From: Chaunax sp. Z400 | Taxonomy: Eukaryota; Chordata; Actinopteri; Lophiiformes; Chaunacidae | DNA: 64,000 nt | Assembly (NCBI GenBank): GCA_037577475.1 | Contig: CM075189.1 | Coordinates: forward strand, 34,020,050 to 34,084,049 | Reading direction: 5' to 3' | Shown here: one piece after another, positions 31,341 through 42,260 of the stretch | Position numbering within the stretch: the first letter of the stretch is position 1 | Layout: each line of letters starts with the position of its first letter | Made by a program: the position numbers and the translations under genes | Notes under the pieces: model-generated | The model's input: the letters and a program-made list of their open reading frames with translations, nothing else | Told to the model about the DNA's origin: nothing | The model's database searches: none

Positions 31341-32679
31341 AGCGGTATATTTTTAACCACGGCTCAGCTTAAAAGAGCAATTTATTAAGGTAAGTGCATT
31401 TTTTTAAATAATTTTATGTCTATACCAAAGCAGCTTTGAAGACAGAATAGAAAATAGATAAATGTTGTTAAAGATCTGTTATGCCAAAAACATGTTACTG
31501 CAAAAAACTGTCAAGTTTTTATACTTTGTTGAATAAAAATGTGAACTAAACTGATTCCTTCAGCCTAGTGTAGACCATGAACCGTATTTGTTAGTACCTA
31601 ACAGCTCAGACCTCAGCAGGGGAGGAGAGTTGACTTAATGGACCTCATGTAATTTTTAAAAAAGACCTAAAAGTTTTACACCATGTATTTGTTGTTCTGT
31701 ATGGTTGACCATGAACTTTGATATGCAAGTTAAAAAAAATTGGGTCTCCAAAAAGCAGTACTTAAAGTATTACTTTGTAAAAAAAAACTTATTCAAAAGT
31801 TGTTTCTTATCCACCAACAACGTCCTGCTGTGTGCACAGCTTCTATATTAATGTTGCACACTGTTTTGATCCCACCTACCTCTCAGTTCAATTATTTCAC
31901 AGGTAATGAGCATTCCATATAAAATAGGCTTCTAATTTAAAGTGCACTGCTTCAGGGGATATTTTCTTTACTGCACCTGATTACTGGCTGCAATAATAGA
32001 AAGTTCCAGCTAGACTTTAGGGTGCTGAAAAGCTTCTTCAGCAGCTTATTTGACCCACCCCTGCACAAAAGCAAAGTTATATAAACATACTTAATAATTC
32101 CAGAGAGAAAGAAATAGGGGGATGTACTAACGGAGAGCCCAGGGGATCGGCAAAGTACAATTCATTCAATTTATTTCACAAACTCAAACTATTTCATTTA
32201 CATAATGTCTGCTCTCTCTACCCCTCTCCCTGTTCTCTTTTCTCTGGTACTTTCTCTCCCCAGCAGTTTTTCCTTCCACTGTCACTCTCTCACCTACTTC
32301 CTGTTTGACCCCGCTCCCTTTCTCCCACAAATCAATTTCACAAAATCTCTTTTTTTTGGCTAAAAAAGAAACAAGCAGAGTGCTGTTGTCACAGTTTTAA
32401 CCTCCGGCCCTTTGTGACCCACTTCCAGCTGAGAACAGAACTCATATAGGAAGACGTCTCCATCCCTCTGCCTGTCTCGCCTGCCTCATTTCCTGCCACT
32501 CTGCTGTGTGTCAGTCTCTTTACCATACAGACAGTCACACATCCAACTTATAACTTGGGATTCAAATATTTTTGTACTGTGTCATTTTTCTAAAATCTGG
32601 AGAGAAATCTTTTGACCTTAATTTGACATGTAAAAACCAAAGAAAAGAAATCAATAAAGAGCCAGTAAACAAACAAAAA
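31341..32679. other. Non-coding interval, nothing recognised
   Basis: AT-rich, then a C/T-rich stretch near 32210-32340. No gene signal. Confidence 0.45.
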
Positions 32680-32801
32680 AAAGAAAAAAGATACTCAATA
32701 GATTCAATAATCCAACTCTTATAAACAAATGGAATTCCATGTCTGAAAAGGAGTAGGGAGACGTATAAACCTATTCAATCCTACCCCTATTCAACAATTA
32801 A

Positions 32802-32885
<84 letters not shown>

Positions 32886-33010
32886 TATATCTGTAAATGA
32901 ATCACTGTATACATATATACCTTATCAATTATCTTTATCTCTTAATATTAATATTATCTATATAATTAACTAATTCTATTTATCATATAACAATACATAT
33001 ACATATATGT
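32680..33010 (-). mobile_element. LINE 3' UTR with expanded (TA)n
   Basis: On the minus strand, TGTATTGTTATATGATAAAT followed by AGAATTAGTTAATTA is identical to bases 57456-57490 on the plus strand, identifying two copies of one LINE 3' UTR. Downstream are GTAGGATTGAATAGGTTTAT and CTACTCCTTTTCAGACATGG, typical of a teleost LINE tail. A (TA)n expansion at about 32803-32881 interrupts this copy. Confidence 0.55.
32803..32881. repeat. (TA)n microsatellite, about 39 units
   Basis: A pure TA alternation inside a LINE 3' UTR. It can extrude as a cruciform and is expected to be length-variable. The sister copy near 57400 has only short TA runs, so expansion followed insertion or divergence. Confidence 0.97.
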
Positions 33011-33229
33011 ATATATGTATATTATTTGTCTTATCCTTACTTACAAATACATACGTCATTCTAAAACTCACAGGAGACGCAGACAGACCAAAACAGACCA
33101 TACCCCGACCGTTACGTACAGACAGACAGATGGATACCTGTAACCCTATAGTATTCAAGCACTTCAGGATGGTAATGTGAACACAGCCTTTTCAGCATTT
33201 ATTGATTGTTTGTTTATAAACCTTCTCAT
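33011..33229. other. Possible continuation of LINE 3' region
   Basis: AT-rich sequence, then CAGACAGACCAAAACAGACC. It may be more of the minus-strand LINE 3' UTR, but no landmark is found. Confidence 0.3.
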
Positions 33230-33745
33230 TCCACTGGAAACACGCTGAGCTTTTTTTCTCTCCTGTGGGATAGAGGTATCAGCTCTCAAAGTCTCATCTG
33301 CATCTGCAGCGTCCGACCACTTTCTAATTAAATTTGCAGAGACTCTAGCTTCTATAATGTTGACGCAGGTTTTAACTACCGGCCCTGGAACTTTAACTGC
33401 CCTTGGTGAGCAATTACCTCTCTCTTTTCAGGACAGCAGCAGAGCCTGTGGAAAATCTCAATAATGCCTTATATTCAGACATTGATATCCTCCTTGATTC
33501 TGTTTCATTCATCTCTACCCAATTTAGACAATAAAAGGGGTTCATCCTGGTCTACAGACTAAACACATGTTCTGAAAATGATAAAACAAACATCGAAATG
33601 TGGTTTGAATGTTGCTGGAATCTATAGACTCTCCTCTTCGGGTGCATTTGGTGTTCGGTTGTGACACAGTTACTTATTGGACACTGAAGAAAGAGCTGAA
33701 ATCACCCTCAAATACTGTATTTGGTGAATGTGGAGTGAAAGACAC
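33230..33745 (+). pseudogene. LINE endonuclease to RT-linker fragment
   Basis: Translation in shifting frames gives SSASAASDHFLIKF, with the SDH motif of APE-type endonucleases, then AEPVENLNNALYSDIDILLD and, after stops, KRGSSWSTD. The order (SDHF, about 45 residues, then a short acidic helix, then a W-T/S-D block) matches the end of the endonuclease and the following linker in L2/RTE-type LINEs. Stops and frameshifts make it a pseudogene. It is in opposite orientation to the LINE tail at 32680-33010, so it is a separate insertion. Confidence 0.45.
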
Positions 33746-34865
33746 TTCTCCTAAGAAAATGATTACATTTGAGACATTTATTAAATGTACTACACTTTTT
33801 TTATTTACTTTTTTATTCCACTGCTTCTGTGAGCCAAAGACCTTTGTAAACCCATCTCAATGTTAAATCACATGAGTAAAGGTTGGTGTTCACAAGAGAT
33901 TTGAAGAATTCCAAAAATCATAGTTCACATTTTCAGCTTTTAGGCCAAATGATCTCCTTAGACATTCCTCTATAGACAAACGGGAGCTTCACTTTACTGA
34001 AAGCTGAGATGCTCTAAATTCTGATATAAAATATGTGGGTATTATGTTATATGCTAGTACGTTTTGAAGATGAATATAAAACGATATTTAATAATACCAA
34101 AAAAAGACTTGAGACACCAGAGGGTCAAGCAGGTCTGCAGGAGAATGGAGCATAAATAGCTTCAGTCTATTCAGGCAGTTTTTGGCCTCATGGCATCAGA
34201 GAGAACTGAATTATGAATGTGTTCTAACATTTATCTAATAATGTGTGATTTTGAGCAATGTAAATAAAATAGACTTGACTCCATTATATCCAGATAGTGT
34301 TTATTATGAGTTGTCATGCACCATGCATGCAAACCTGCATGCATCATTTTTTTATGTAAGCCTATACACATGTAAGACACGTTGTTGTGTTTTGGACAGT
34401 GTTGTAGCCTGACCCGACAAAGCATCATCAACACACATGACAAAGTCAACACATCAGGATTAGCCAGCGTCTTATTTCCCAGCATCACCTCCTCAGAGAA
34501 GCAGTCATTTCAAACACGTTCACTCTGTCGATGGTTATTTTATACCGGCTGTATACTTTATAGCTGCAGGCTGTAAAACCTGAACACCTCTTCTGTCTAT
34601 ATGGTGCATCTGGTACAATGTGCAGCCCTCCCAATATAAAATGGCTGCAGGATGAAAGTTGAAATTTCTGCTCATATCTCACATGTCCATAATAAAGTCT
34701 GGCAAGCACTGAGGGTCATTTTTTATTTCTTCTGTGCAGATGAATTAGTATAAGTGCTGAAACATGCACAGAGAGGTCATGCAGAGATATTTGTTAAAAG
34801 ATGCGTTACTTTTACATGTTAGTCAATAGATAGATTTCAAATGTAACCAAAATGTCCTTCTCATT
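33746..34865. other. Non-coding interval, nothing recognised
   Basis: No element or splice-bounded frame is identified. Confidence 0.45.
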
Positions 34866-35535
34866 AGTGTTGAAGGGAGGATTCAGATCCGTTATTTAAG
34901 TAAATGTACTAATACCACAATCTAAACACACTGTGTTTCAAGTAAAATCCTGCATTTAAAGTCTTATTTAAGTAAAAGTATGAAGTAATATCAGGAAAAT
35001 GTCACCAGTGACTGTTGTACTAGTATATGCTGTCTTTAGAATATGAGTATTGTATTAATGTACATTGTAGTTGGTGAAGCTCATTGTGAGCTATTCTGTG
35101 TAGGACTTCAACTGTATAATATTTTCATTAAAGATGCATCTGCTTCTGGTTTTCTCCATTCATGGATTTAAAGTTTTATAAATTATTAACTATAAATTTA
35201 TAGTTTTATAAATTATATATATATCAATTTGTAATCCCCGATGCTTGTATTGTCCAAGCCTCAAAATTATTATTAAGAATGATTTATTTTATTCTTAATA
35301 ATTTTAGTTGATTGATTGATTGATTGAAACTGGAAACATGACGTTGTTCCATGAAAAATGGTGATTATGACTAGTAACTTTCCGACAATTAATAATAGTA
35401 CATTTTCATTTGTGTGACAGTAAATCTTAGGCTGTAAAGTAATTATTAACTAAAGCTGTAGTGAAGTATGAAGTACAGCATTTCCTTCTGAAAAGTAGCA
35501 TGAGATCAAAATACTCAAGCAACTAAAACACAATG
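34866..35535 (+). mobile_element. hAT-like MITE of the AAGTAAAAGTA family
   Basis: AGGATTCAGATCCGTTATTTA, GTAAATGTACTAATACCACA, CAAGTAAAATCCTGCATTTA and AAGTAAAAGTATGAAGTAAT on the left, and GTGAAGTATGAAGTACAGCA and AAAATACTCAAGCAA on the right, are the ends of a very common teleost non-autonomous DNA transposon. The middle (35120-35400) is diverged or carries inserted AT-rich DNA including a (TGAT)n run. Exact termini are eroded. Confidence 0.6.
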
Positions 35536-35962
35536 ACAGAAAACAGAAATATGTTCTACAGTATGACAACAAAGTGCTTCAGAGAACATTCTGAGTAGGC
35601 ATCATTCACCTACAGTATATCACAACAGAAAGAACGAATGTACACTGAGAATATATGACAGAGTTATGTGGTGTCCAGCTTCAGACAGCTGACTGCTGCT
35701 GCAGGTGTTTTAAATGCATTCAAGACCGAAAGCATCCAGAATGACTCCTATTTCTCAATATGTGTCCACCACTGCTTTAATAACCAATCAGACGATCAAA
35801 GATGCTCAGGAAATCGTTTTAAATGCAGACTATAACCATAAAAACATCAAATTAGCATAAGAACGAAACAGACTCAAACTCATAGTTCTTACAGTGTAAT
35901 CCAAGTCTGCTGAAGCCCAGAGATCTGAAAACAATTTTACAGCCTTCTCTAACATTACATCT
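35536..35962 (-). other. Downstream region of candidate minus-strand gene
   Basis: If the exon at 35963-36200 is terminal, this is its 3' UTR. A possible poly(A) signal ATTAAA lies on the minus strand at 35781-35776, about 180 bases after the stop. No other feature is seen. Confidence 0.3.
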
Positions 35963-36200
35963 TTACTGCAGCCGCAAAGCTAAAAGTGTTAGCATTGCAC
36001 TCAGAGTGAAGTTGGTGGTCGAGGTTGAGCAAAGCTCCATAAACTTCCCAAAACTGTTCCTGAAATACTGCTCTTGGCTTAATATCTGTTGCAGGAAACT
36101 CAGGCTGGCCAACAAATGTAAAAATCTGAGACTACTGTCCACATCTTCACAGAGACACAGATGACCTTCTATCCTTGATCCAACAATCCAGTACCTGACC
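35963..36200 (-). CDS. Candidate terminal exon of unrecognised gene
   Basis: On the minus strand CTATTTCCTATTCCTTTACAG is a strong acceptor ending at 36201. The next base completes a codon, then 78 codons run to TAA at 35965-35963. The product starts VRYWIVGSRIEGHLCLCEDV, continues SLRFLHLLASLSFLQQILS and ends MLTLLALRLQ. Alternating amphipathic, leucine-rich helices suggest an ARM/HEAT-type or other all-helical C-terminus. The exon needs two bases from its predecessor, which the candidate exon at 40643-40734 supplies. The open frame continues past the acceptor to 36298, so openness is not independent proof. I do not recognise the family. The function is unknown. Confidence 0.42.
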
Positions 36201-37454
36201 CTGTAAAGGAATAGGAAATAGATCAAACAGGCTTCTGTCGATGTCTTGAACAGCTGCCCGCTGTGTGACATTAACTTAACAAACAGTATTGTAGTCACTG
36301 GAAACCTTTTTGTCTAAATTAGGTTTAGACGCCCAAATCAGATCCGACCACTCAAAGTGGTCTGACACATCCAGCTAGTCAAACAAATGGGATTCCCTGC
36401 TGTCTCTATTCTTATCTTTTCCCTCCCTGTGTCTCCTCCTCAGCTCAACAGCCTCCCACTGGTCACATGTATTTTAAAGCTGCCCTGTCTGCCCCCGCGA
36501 TACACAGCCAGCTGGCTAGAATAAGACATCTTGGCTTCAGCTGCTGTGCTTTAGATTATTAAAGAGAACTTATGGCTCGGTTCTGTCCATCTGGCTCATT
36601 TGGGAGAATGGATTATCCAGTATTATTCCTCACCCAAGCTGACACCCGAGCTCACCCTAACCAGAACCCTGTTTTCCCCCAAAGGAATGACATGAGTCTT
36701 GGGAACATTTTTAATGGATTCAGCAGCATAGAGGTATTAATGATGATGACAGCTTTATTCTGATTGGAACAAACCTTTTTGAATCAAGCAAACCAACTGG
36801 AAACTGACAACGTTTTAATTTCCAGATTTGAGGACTTTTACCACAAGTTGCTAATTCCTACTAGGTTTGATATGACCCCGTTTAAATCACAGTTCATAAA
36901 TGAAGACTCAGTTAGCACAAGTATTGATATTATATTGTTCATCTATCAATAATGCAGGACATTACATCCTTAAGTGTTGGCAAGAGGTCCTGCTGCTTGA
37001 TCAATCTGACATAGTGTGGACAGGAGCTGCTGGGTTTACATGGAGTCTAATGGAATGTGGGAATAGCCTATGCACTCTATAGTACAAAATATCTTTTAGA
37101 ACAGTTCTATCAAAATAAAGTCTGAAAATTAATATCCAACCTTTAAAGTCTATTTGGGGTTTTGAAGAAAATCAACATATTTAGCTAATCATCATATAAA
37201 TGCTTTAAAGGCTGATTTATATCTATTTATTACAACCTGTGTATCACTTTGTAGGGTTATAAAAACAATACATGCTCTAATCATTCTTTGGGGACCTTGA
37301 AGATTGAATTGAATTTGCACCAAATTCAGTCGCAGTGTTTCAAACAGATGTCAAGGTGTTCAGAGAAAGAAGAAAGAAAGAGATCATGACAAAAGTGTCA
37401 GCATGAACTACTGACAGACTTTTAGCCAAGCTAAAGAGCAAGGACACGGGATTC
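36201..37454. other. Putative intron, nothing recognised
   Basis: No recognisable repeat over most of this stretch and no further exon found by eye. Confidence 0.4.
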
Positions 37455-37862
37455 ATTTTATTCAAGATTCAAGATTCAAACAACTTTATTCATCCCCGTA
37501 GGGCCATTCAGTTTCAGTCTGCCAGTCACATGAAACAAAACAGAACAACCTCAATCAATCAGGCATTCAGACACCCTGTCAGTACTAACAGATCAGCATA
37601 TGAGCACCAGAGCAAAGAAGCCAGCACGTAGGTCGTCATGCATGGACCATGCAGGAAGCATAGTTTCATGAGATTAATATATATATAAATAAATAATAAT
37701 AAATACACTCTTTGGTTCCGGTCAACAATACCTGACCTATGTCTGTTTGCCGCCATCAGCGACATTTAGATGCCTGATGGCAGAAGGAATAAAAGAATTT
37801 GCGTATGTTTGTTTTTCTTGGGGGGGGGGGACTAGGTAGCGCCGTCCCGAGGGTATTAAACA
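37455..37862 (-). mobile_element. 5'-truncated LINE: ORF2 C-terminus and tail
   Basis: On the minus strand a frame reads NSFIPSAIRHLNVADGGKQT then stop (about 37801-37739), the standard ending of CR1/L2-type ORF2 (SF.P.AIR.LN). Upstream is CCTCGGGACGGCGCTACC. The 3' end reads GGCCCTACGGGGATGAATAA, AGTTGTTTGAATCTTGAATC and TTGAATAAAAT, where TTGAATC is the terminal repeat. It is a different family from the intact LINE at 12841-16260, whose tail is TATCT. Dead on arrival through 5' truncation. Confidence 0.7.
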
Positions 37863-38064
37863 GAATTCCTGACTCAGAACGTGGTGAGAATGATGTGTGG
37901 GGGACTAAAAACTGTATGTGTGCATATTTGTTTTGTTGTGTGTGGCAACTATATATACTATATGATGTCAGATGATTTACTGACTCATTTTTTCTCGGTC
38001 ACCAAGTTTAGGCAGTAAAATGTATGCTATTTAAACATGTTCACATTGTCAGGCACACTAGTCT
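37863..38064. other. Non-coding spacer
   Basis: Nothing recognised between the LINE fragment and a CA-rich tract. Confidence 0.4.
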
Positions 38065-38180
38065 GCACACACACACACAGAGACACACACAGACACACAC
38101 ACATACACACACCGTCTGCTTTTTAATTAATGAGTGTCCATTGCATTCGTGCAGTCATGTATTAATCTGCACATACATTA
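38065..38180 (+). repeat. CA tract plus dispersed CTGCTTTTTAATT motif, copy 1
   Basis: A CA-rich stretch to about 38112 is followed by TCTGCTTTTTAATTAATGAG and CATTGCATTCGTGCAGTCAT, then TATTAATCTGCACATACATT. The same 65-95 bp sequence recurs at 48571-48660 and 50859-50960, each time against CA repeats. It is an unnamed dispersed repeat to me. Confidence 0.7.
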
Positions 38181-38187
38181 AACCATA

Positions 38188-38433
38188 GCTTAGGCCAGAG
38201 GTTCCCACACGTTGCCATGCCAAGGACCCCCATATAGCATTAGCATTAATAACATCTAAAAGAAATATGAACGATATTGTAACAATTCATGTTATCACTG
38301 TAGTTGATTTTTATTTTTGTTTTATTTTGTTCTTCCCCCTCTTTCCTTCTAAGTTTCCGTGACCCCCCCCTCATGCCCCCTGGCGACCCCTCAAGGAGTC
38401 GGGACCCCCACTTTGAAAAACACTGGCTTAGGC
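38188..38433. mobile_element. hAT MITE with perfect 8-bp target duplication
   Basis: The element runs 38196-38425 (230 bp). It starts CAGAGGTTCCCACACGTTGC and ends CTTTGAAAAACACTG, whose complement is CAGTGTTTTTCAAAG. It is flanked on both sides by GCTTAGGC (38188-38195 and 38426-38433). The 8-bp duplication and CAGNG ends define the hAT superfamily. The interior has GGACCCCC/GGGGGTCC inverted blocks and no transposase. This is a younger copy than 7983-8254. Confidence 0.85.
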
Positions 38434-39842
38434 CACACAAAGTGAGACTATCACACCTTCCAGATCGGCCCAGCTGCTCTTCTTTCTGTGGACATTTGAA
38501 ATCCATCCATAACACACTGAACTACCATAATTGAGGTTATTAGCCGAATGATCGATATCTGCTGCTGGTTTAAATATCCTCTGACTGCACTGGTTCAAGG
38601 AACAAAGGTGGACACCTGGGACGTAACATTATTAACATCAGACTTCAGTTTTGTTTGTATTTCACTCTCTCATCTACTGGTTCATTTGGCATGTTTGCTG
38701 AAGCATGCAGTCTATTACATGCTTTGTAAAGCACTGTAATGCTTCATAAGGAGAAAAACAAAAGCACATTTCAGACTAGAAGGAAGAATTCCTGTTTTTT
38801 ACTTGCATTAATGGGCATGCATTTTGTGAAATCTGCCGCATCTATTTTTCAGGGTCACACTGACGTAAGTCAAGAGGCTGACAGATTAAGAAGGTGACAA
38901 CAAAGCATCATAGACCTGCTTAATAAAGAACTGTCCAGCCACTCGTTCTCCCTCAGGGATGGCGCTACAGGCTGCAGAACATTGCACTTTTAACTGCAGC
39001 AGACATCAGTAGATGATCCCAGAGGGCAGTGGGGCCCACACCCTCAATAAGGAGCAGGGCTTAAAAAACGAATGAATAAATAAAATGAATGAATGAAAAC
39101 TCATACACATTATTTTATGAAACGACTCACGCAAATTCATGTCAGGGACAAAATATCCTGTATTCTTTCATGAAAATAAAAAGTTAAATTAAACTTAACA
39201 CAAAAATGCTTTTGCAATGTATATTATTTTGCTATTTTCATTATAAGAAACAAAGTCTTGACCCCCCCTGACCCCCCTCCTTACATTTCCAGTTCCTTCC
39301 TAGTTCTTTCCCAAACTTCCTGGTTTGCTCACTGGGTCAGATGCTGCCTAGAACTGATTCTGGATCGTCTGTCTCTCCTCTTCCACACACACACACACCC
39401 ACATCCATACTGTAGCTGCACACATAGCAGTTCTGCCTATGGCTAAATGCAGCCAGATCAGTCTGTGCACTGAAATGATTTATCGTGTTACAGAATGTGC
39501 AAGAATATGTATGTTTACATTCAAGTGTCTGGTCATCTATAATGAGCCATCTGTAAAATGAACTCACGGTGAGCTTAAACAACATCATTACATTGTTTTA
39601 ACCATATTTCTCTAATACATTAACGAGTCCTATATTCTAAGATCCATGATGCTCGCTCAGCTGTGCAGCACAACAAACTGTCCATTATTGCCACTTAATT
39701 TGGCTACTTAATGTTTGGTAACCTGATCTTTAAATGTGCCAGTTGATTTAAATGAAGAAATACAGAGTCAGTCTTTTTTGCTGAAAAAAAATAAGTATAT
39801 ATTATACATATATATATATATATATATTTCTTTTTCTTTTTT
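38434..39842. other. Non-coding interval, nothing recognised
   Basis: A short TA run lies near 39808. No gene or element is recognised. Confidence 0.45.
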
Positions 39843-39921
39843 TATATACAGTACCAGTCAATAGTTTGGACATACCTTCCCATCCACTTGAATGGCACAT
39901 TTGTGACTGGTACTGTATATA
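39843..39921. mobile_element. Minimal Tc1-type hairpin MITE
   Basis: TATATACAGTACCAGTCA at 39843-39860 has its exact reverse complement at 39904-39921 (18 of 18), separated by 43 bases that continue AATAGTTTGGACATACCTTC. The sequence matches the terminal inverted repeat of a widespread fish Tc1-like element (CAGTACCAGTCAAAAGTTTG), so this is a near-solo end pair with no coding interior, probably in a TA site. Confidence 0.8.
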
Positions 39922-40642
39922 TAATAGTAGTTAGCTTGGTATAGTAGTATTTATTGAATATGAGCAGAAGCAGGGATAAAACATATCCCTGGTGGGAATA
40001 AAAAATAATGGCCACAGGTGGATATCAAAAGCAGAGAGGGAGAATCCTCCATCTTCCAGCAGTAATTCACACCCTGGGTACCTTCAAAGCCAGCCTTATA
40101 CAGCAGCAGCTGAAGGTACAGAGATCCATCAGTGATAGAAAAGTAGGAGATAAAGACACACTGTAGGGTCATGAGTTCAGGAAATAGGGATCATTTTATT
40201 GTAATATGGTCCCCTTGAGCAATAAAGCAAGCTTGCAATATTAATAATCAAAGACAAATCTATAATAAGAAGTGTCTCTATCCATGGCTGATGGATTTTA
40301 TGTGAGAAATGATGAAAGATATTTCTCTACTGCAGAAACATTCAATGGATCGGCCTATGAAACACATTCAGATGTGTGATTCACCCCACCTGCCGGAAAA
40401 CAGAATAAGTCAGACATTATTAAATATTTGAATTGATCAAATAAAGGTTTTACTTTTGAAGGGTTTACATATTACCTCAACTTAAAACTCAGTAATTAGT
40501 AACAGAAATGAGGGGATTTTGCTTTTTTTTGCTCATATATTCCGTCGCAGCTGCAGGTTTCCACTGTAACACATACGGTTGTAAAGGTTTTGATTTAGAA
40601 GCAGTTATTGTGCTGACATTCACAGCAGAGGAGCAGCTTAAC
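39922..40642. other. Putative intron, nothing recognised
   Basis: If the minus-strand exon pair is real this belongs to its intron. No repeat family is identified. Confidence 0.35.
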
Positions 40643-40734
40643 CTGTTACAGAGGTTCCCCGGCTGCAGACACATCAGCAGATACAGAAATATGTTGGTCT
40701 GGTTTTGGAGTTGGTGTGCAGTATGAGCTGATGC
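40643..40734 (-). CDS. Candidate internal exon, pairs with 35963-36200
   Basis: On the minus strand GTGGTCGTCTTTTACAG ends at 40735. The 92-base segment then ends CTCTGTAACAG before GTTAAG, a usable though not ideal donor. The open frame gives ASAHTAHQLQNQTNIFLYLL then MCLQPGNLCN plus two bases (AG). The terminal exon supplies one base (G), making an Arg codon and keeping frame. The implied intron is about 4.4 kb. The frame is open beyond both borders (40489-40833). No upstream exon was found by eye, and none may lie within the window. Family unknown. Confidence 0.35.
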
Positions 40735-41209
40735 CTGTAAAAGACGACCACTTAGAGCACACAGGGCTTTTATGGAGTTGAGTGTTTCAGACAGAAGGTG
40801 AATAGAGGGTGCAGCAAAGTGTTTTATGGACATTAGAAGAAGAGTTCACCCCAGATGTGTGCATGCTACTCTAGGTGTCAGGTAAACACTGAGATATGTA
40901 GAGATTGTGAAGTCTCGCTGATCTCGTCTAGGGAGAAACTGAACAGTGGACCTATAACACACACCACATTCCCACCCAGGTCACCAGCCACCACTGGTTA
41001 AGACCACATGACACTGAAGCTTCTCTTGAATATTAAGACAATCCCTTGAAAACACAGTCTAATTGTGAGCAAAACCGAACCCATCGAACAAACTGTTCCA
41101 AAGCTTACATTTGATGGAGGCTGTAATATTAAACCAGCGTCTGCATTATTGCACCAGCTGGAGCCGGTGTAGAAGTCCCTTATAGGCTGCATTAGGATGC
41201 ATGAAACCA
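40735..41209. other. Non-coding interval, nothing recognised
   Basis: No repeat or exon is recognised. Confidence 0.4.
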
Positions 41210-41640
41210 GGAAGTGGAGTGCTAAATGAGATTTGTGCTCTTACATTAACACAAAATGACCTTTTCTACATTCTGTTCTCACGCCAGCAATGCAAATGAA
41301 ACGCTGTATTATGATTGCAGCCATTTTTAGCATGGTGGTTTATTACCTCCTCATTAGCTTTTATGATAGAACTCCATTCTAATTAGCTGCATTACATATA
41401 GCAGCGGCTACACATTAGGAAATGGTTTTCATATTCCTACAGATATTGTGAAGGTGCAATTAAACGGTTTCACATTTGGTTCTCTAAGCCCAGGCTGTGC
41501 ACCACTGCTATTATGATTCATAGAGCAAACGTATTAGAAAACCTTGCAGCCGGACAGGGAATCATTTTACAGCTGATTGTGTCAATAAGCGTGTCAGCAT
41601 GACCCCCACTATGAACACCCACTTGTACTTCTAGTTGGAG
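41210..41640. promoter_or_regulatory. Strong candidate conserved non-coding enhancer
   Basis: A 430-bp block without repeats holds an octamer ATGCAAAT at 41290-41297, CTCATTAGC near 41350, CTAATTAG at 41379-41386, CAATTAAA at 41458-41465, E-box CAGCTG at 41570-41575 and GTCAATAA near 41580. The density of POU, homeodomain and bHLH cores with moderate GC, bounded by repeats outside, is what ultraconserved developmental enhancers look like. It lies about 500 bp upstream of the candidate minus-strand exon. Inference only. Confidence 0.3.
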
Positions 41641-41773
41641 TGGCAGCAAAGTGATTGGTAACATGTAATTTCTAGTTATTAAGGGTTATTTTTTATTATA
41701 TTAAATAGACACTCTAGAATTACATGAAACATTTCATTTTTATTTTTATTAAGACACAGAATCAATTTTGTGT

Positions 41774-42260
41774 TTATCTCTCTTGTTTTATTTGTTTCCT
41801 GTTTGACTAGTATGATCTAAAAAATGGCGGCTCCATTCTAGCTGATTATAAATCCACAATAAGACATATATTATCACCTCATGTTGGGTTTCATCTTTCT
41901 ATCATCTCAGGTTCTTGTGGACATTATTAGTTTTGAACTTCCATTTGCTATTTATGCCCTGCAGGCCTCAATGACCTGAGCTCACATCACTTGTCCATCG
42001 TGCTGCTACAGAATGAACTGAGAGCAAGGCCTCAAAAAAGCTTTATATACCTGAGCTGTGAGAAAGTTGTAGATATCATTGAAACACCATTGTGTTTGTT
42101 TTTGACAATAACCAAAAGGTGTGGTTCCCATGGGGTAAAAAATTCTATTGGGGACAGGTTTCTTTGGGGGTTGCCATGGAAGCCAAAAAGGGCCAAGTGT
42201 GTACACAAGTTCAAGGAAACACCCAAAATGTAATAAAAAATTCTCAAAATGTTTTTTGAG
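41774..42260 (+). mobile_element. piggyBac-type element, copy 2, decayed
   Basis: The block is collinear with 3837-4340: ATTTGTTTCCTGTTTGACTA, AGCTGATTATAAATCCACAA, GACCTGAGCTCACATCACTT, ATACCTGAGCTGTGAGAAAG and CCCATGGGGTAAAAAATTCT all recur. The left end is TTATCTCTCTTGTTT, so the TTAA and terminus have mutated. The right terminus is not found past AATTCTCAAAATG. No transposase frame. Confidence 0.65.
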
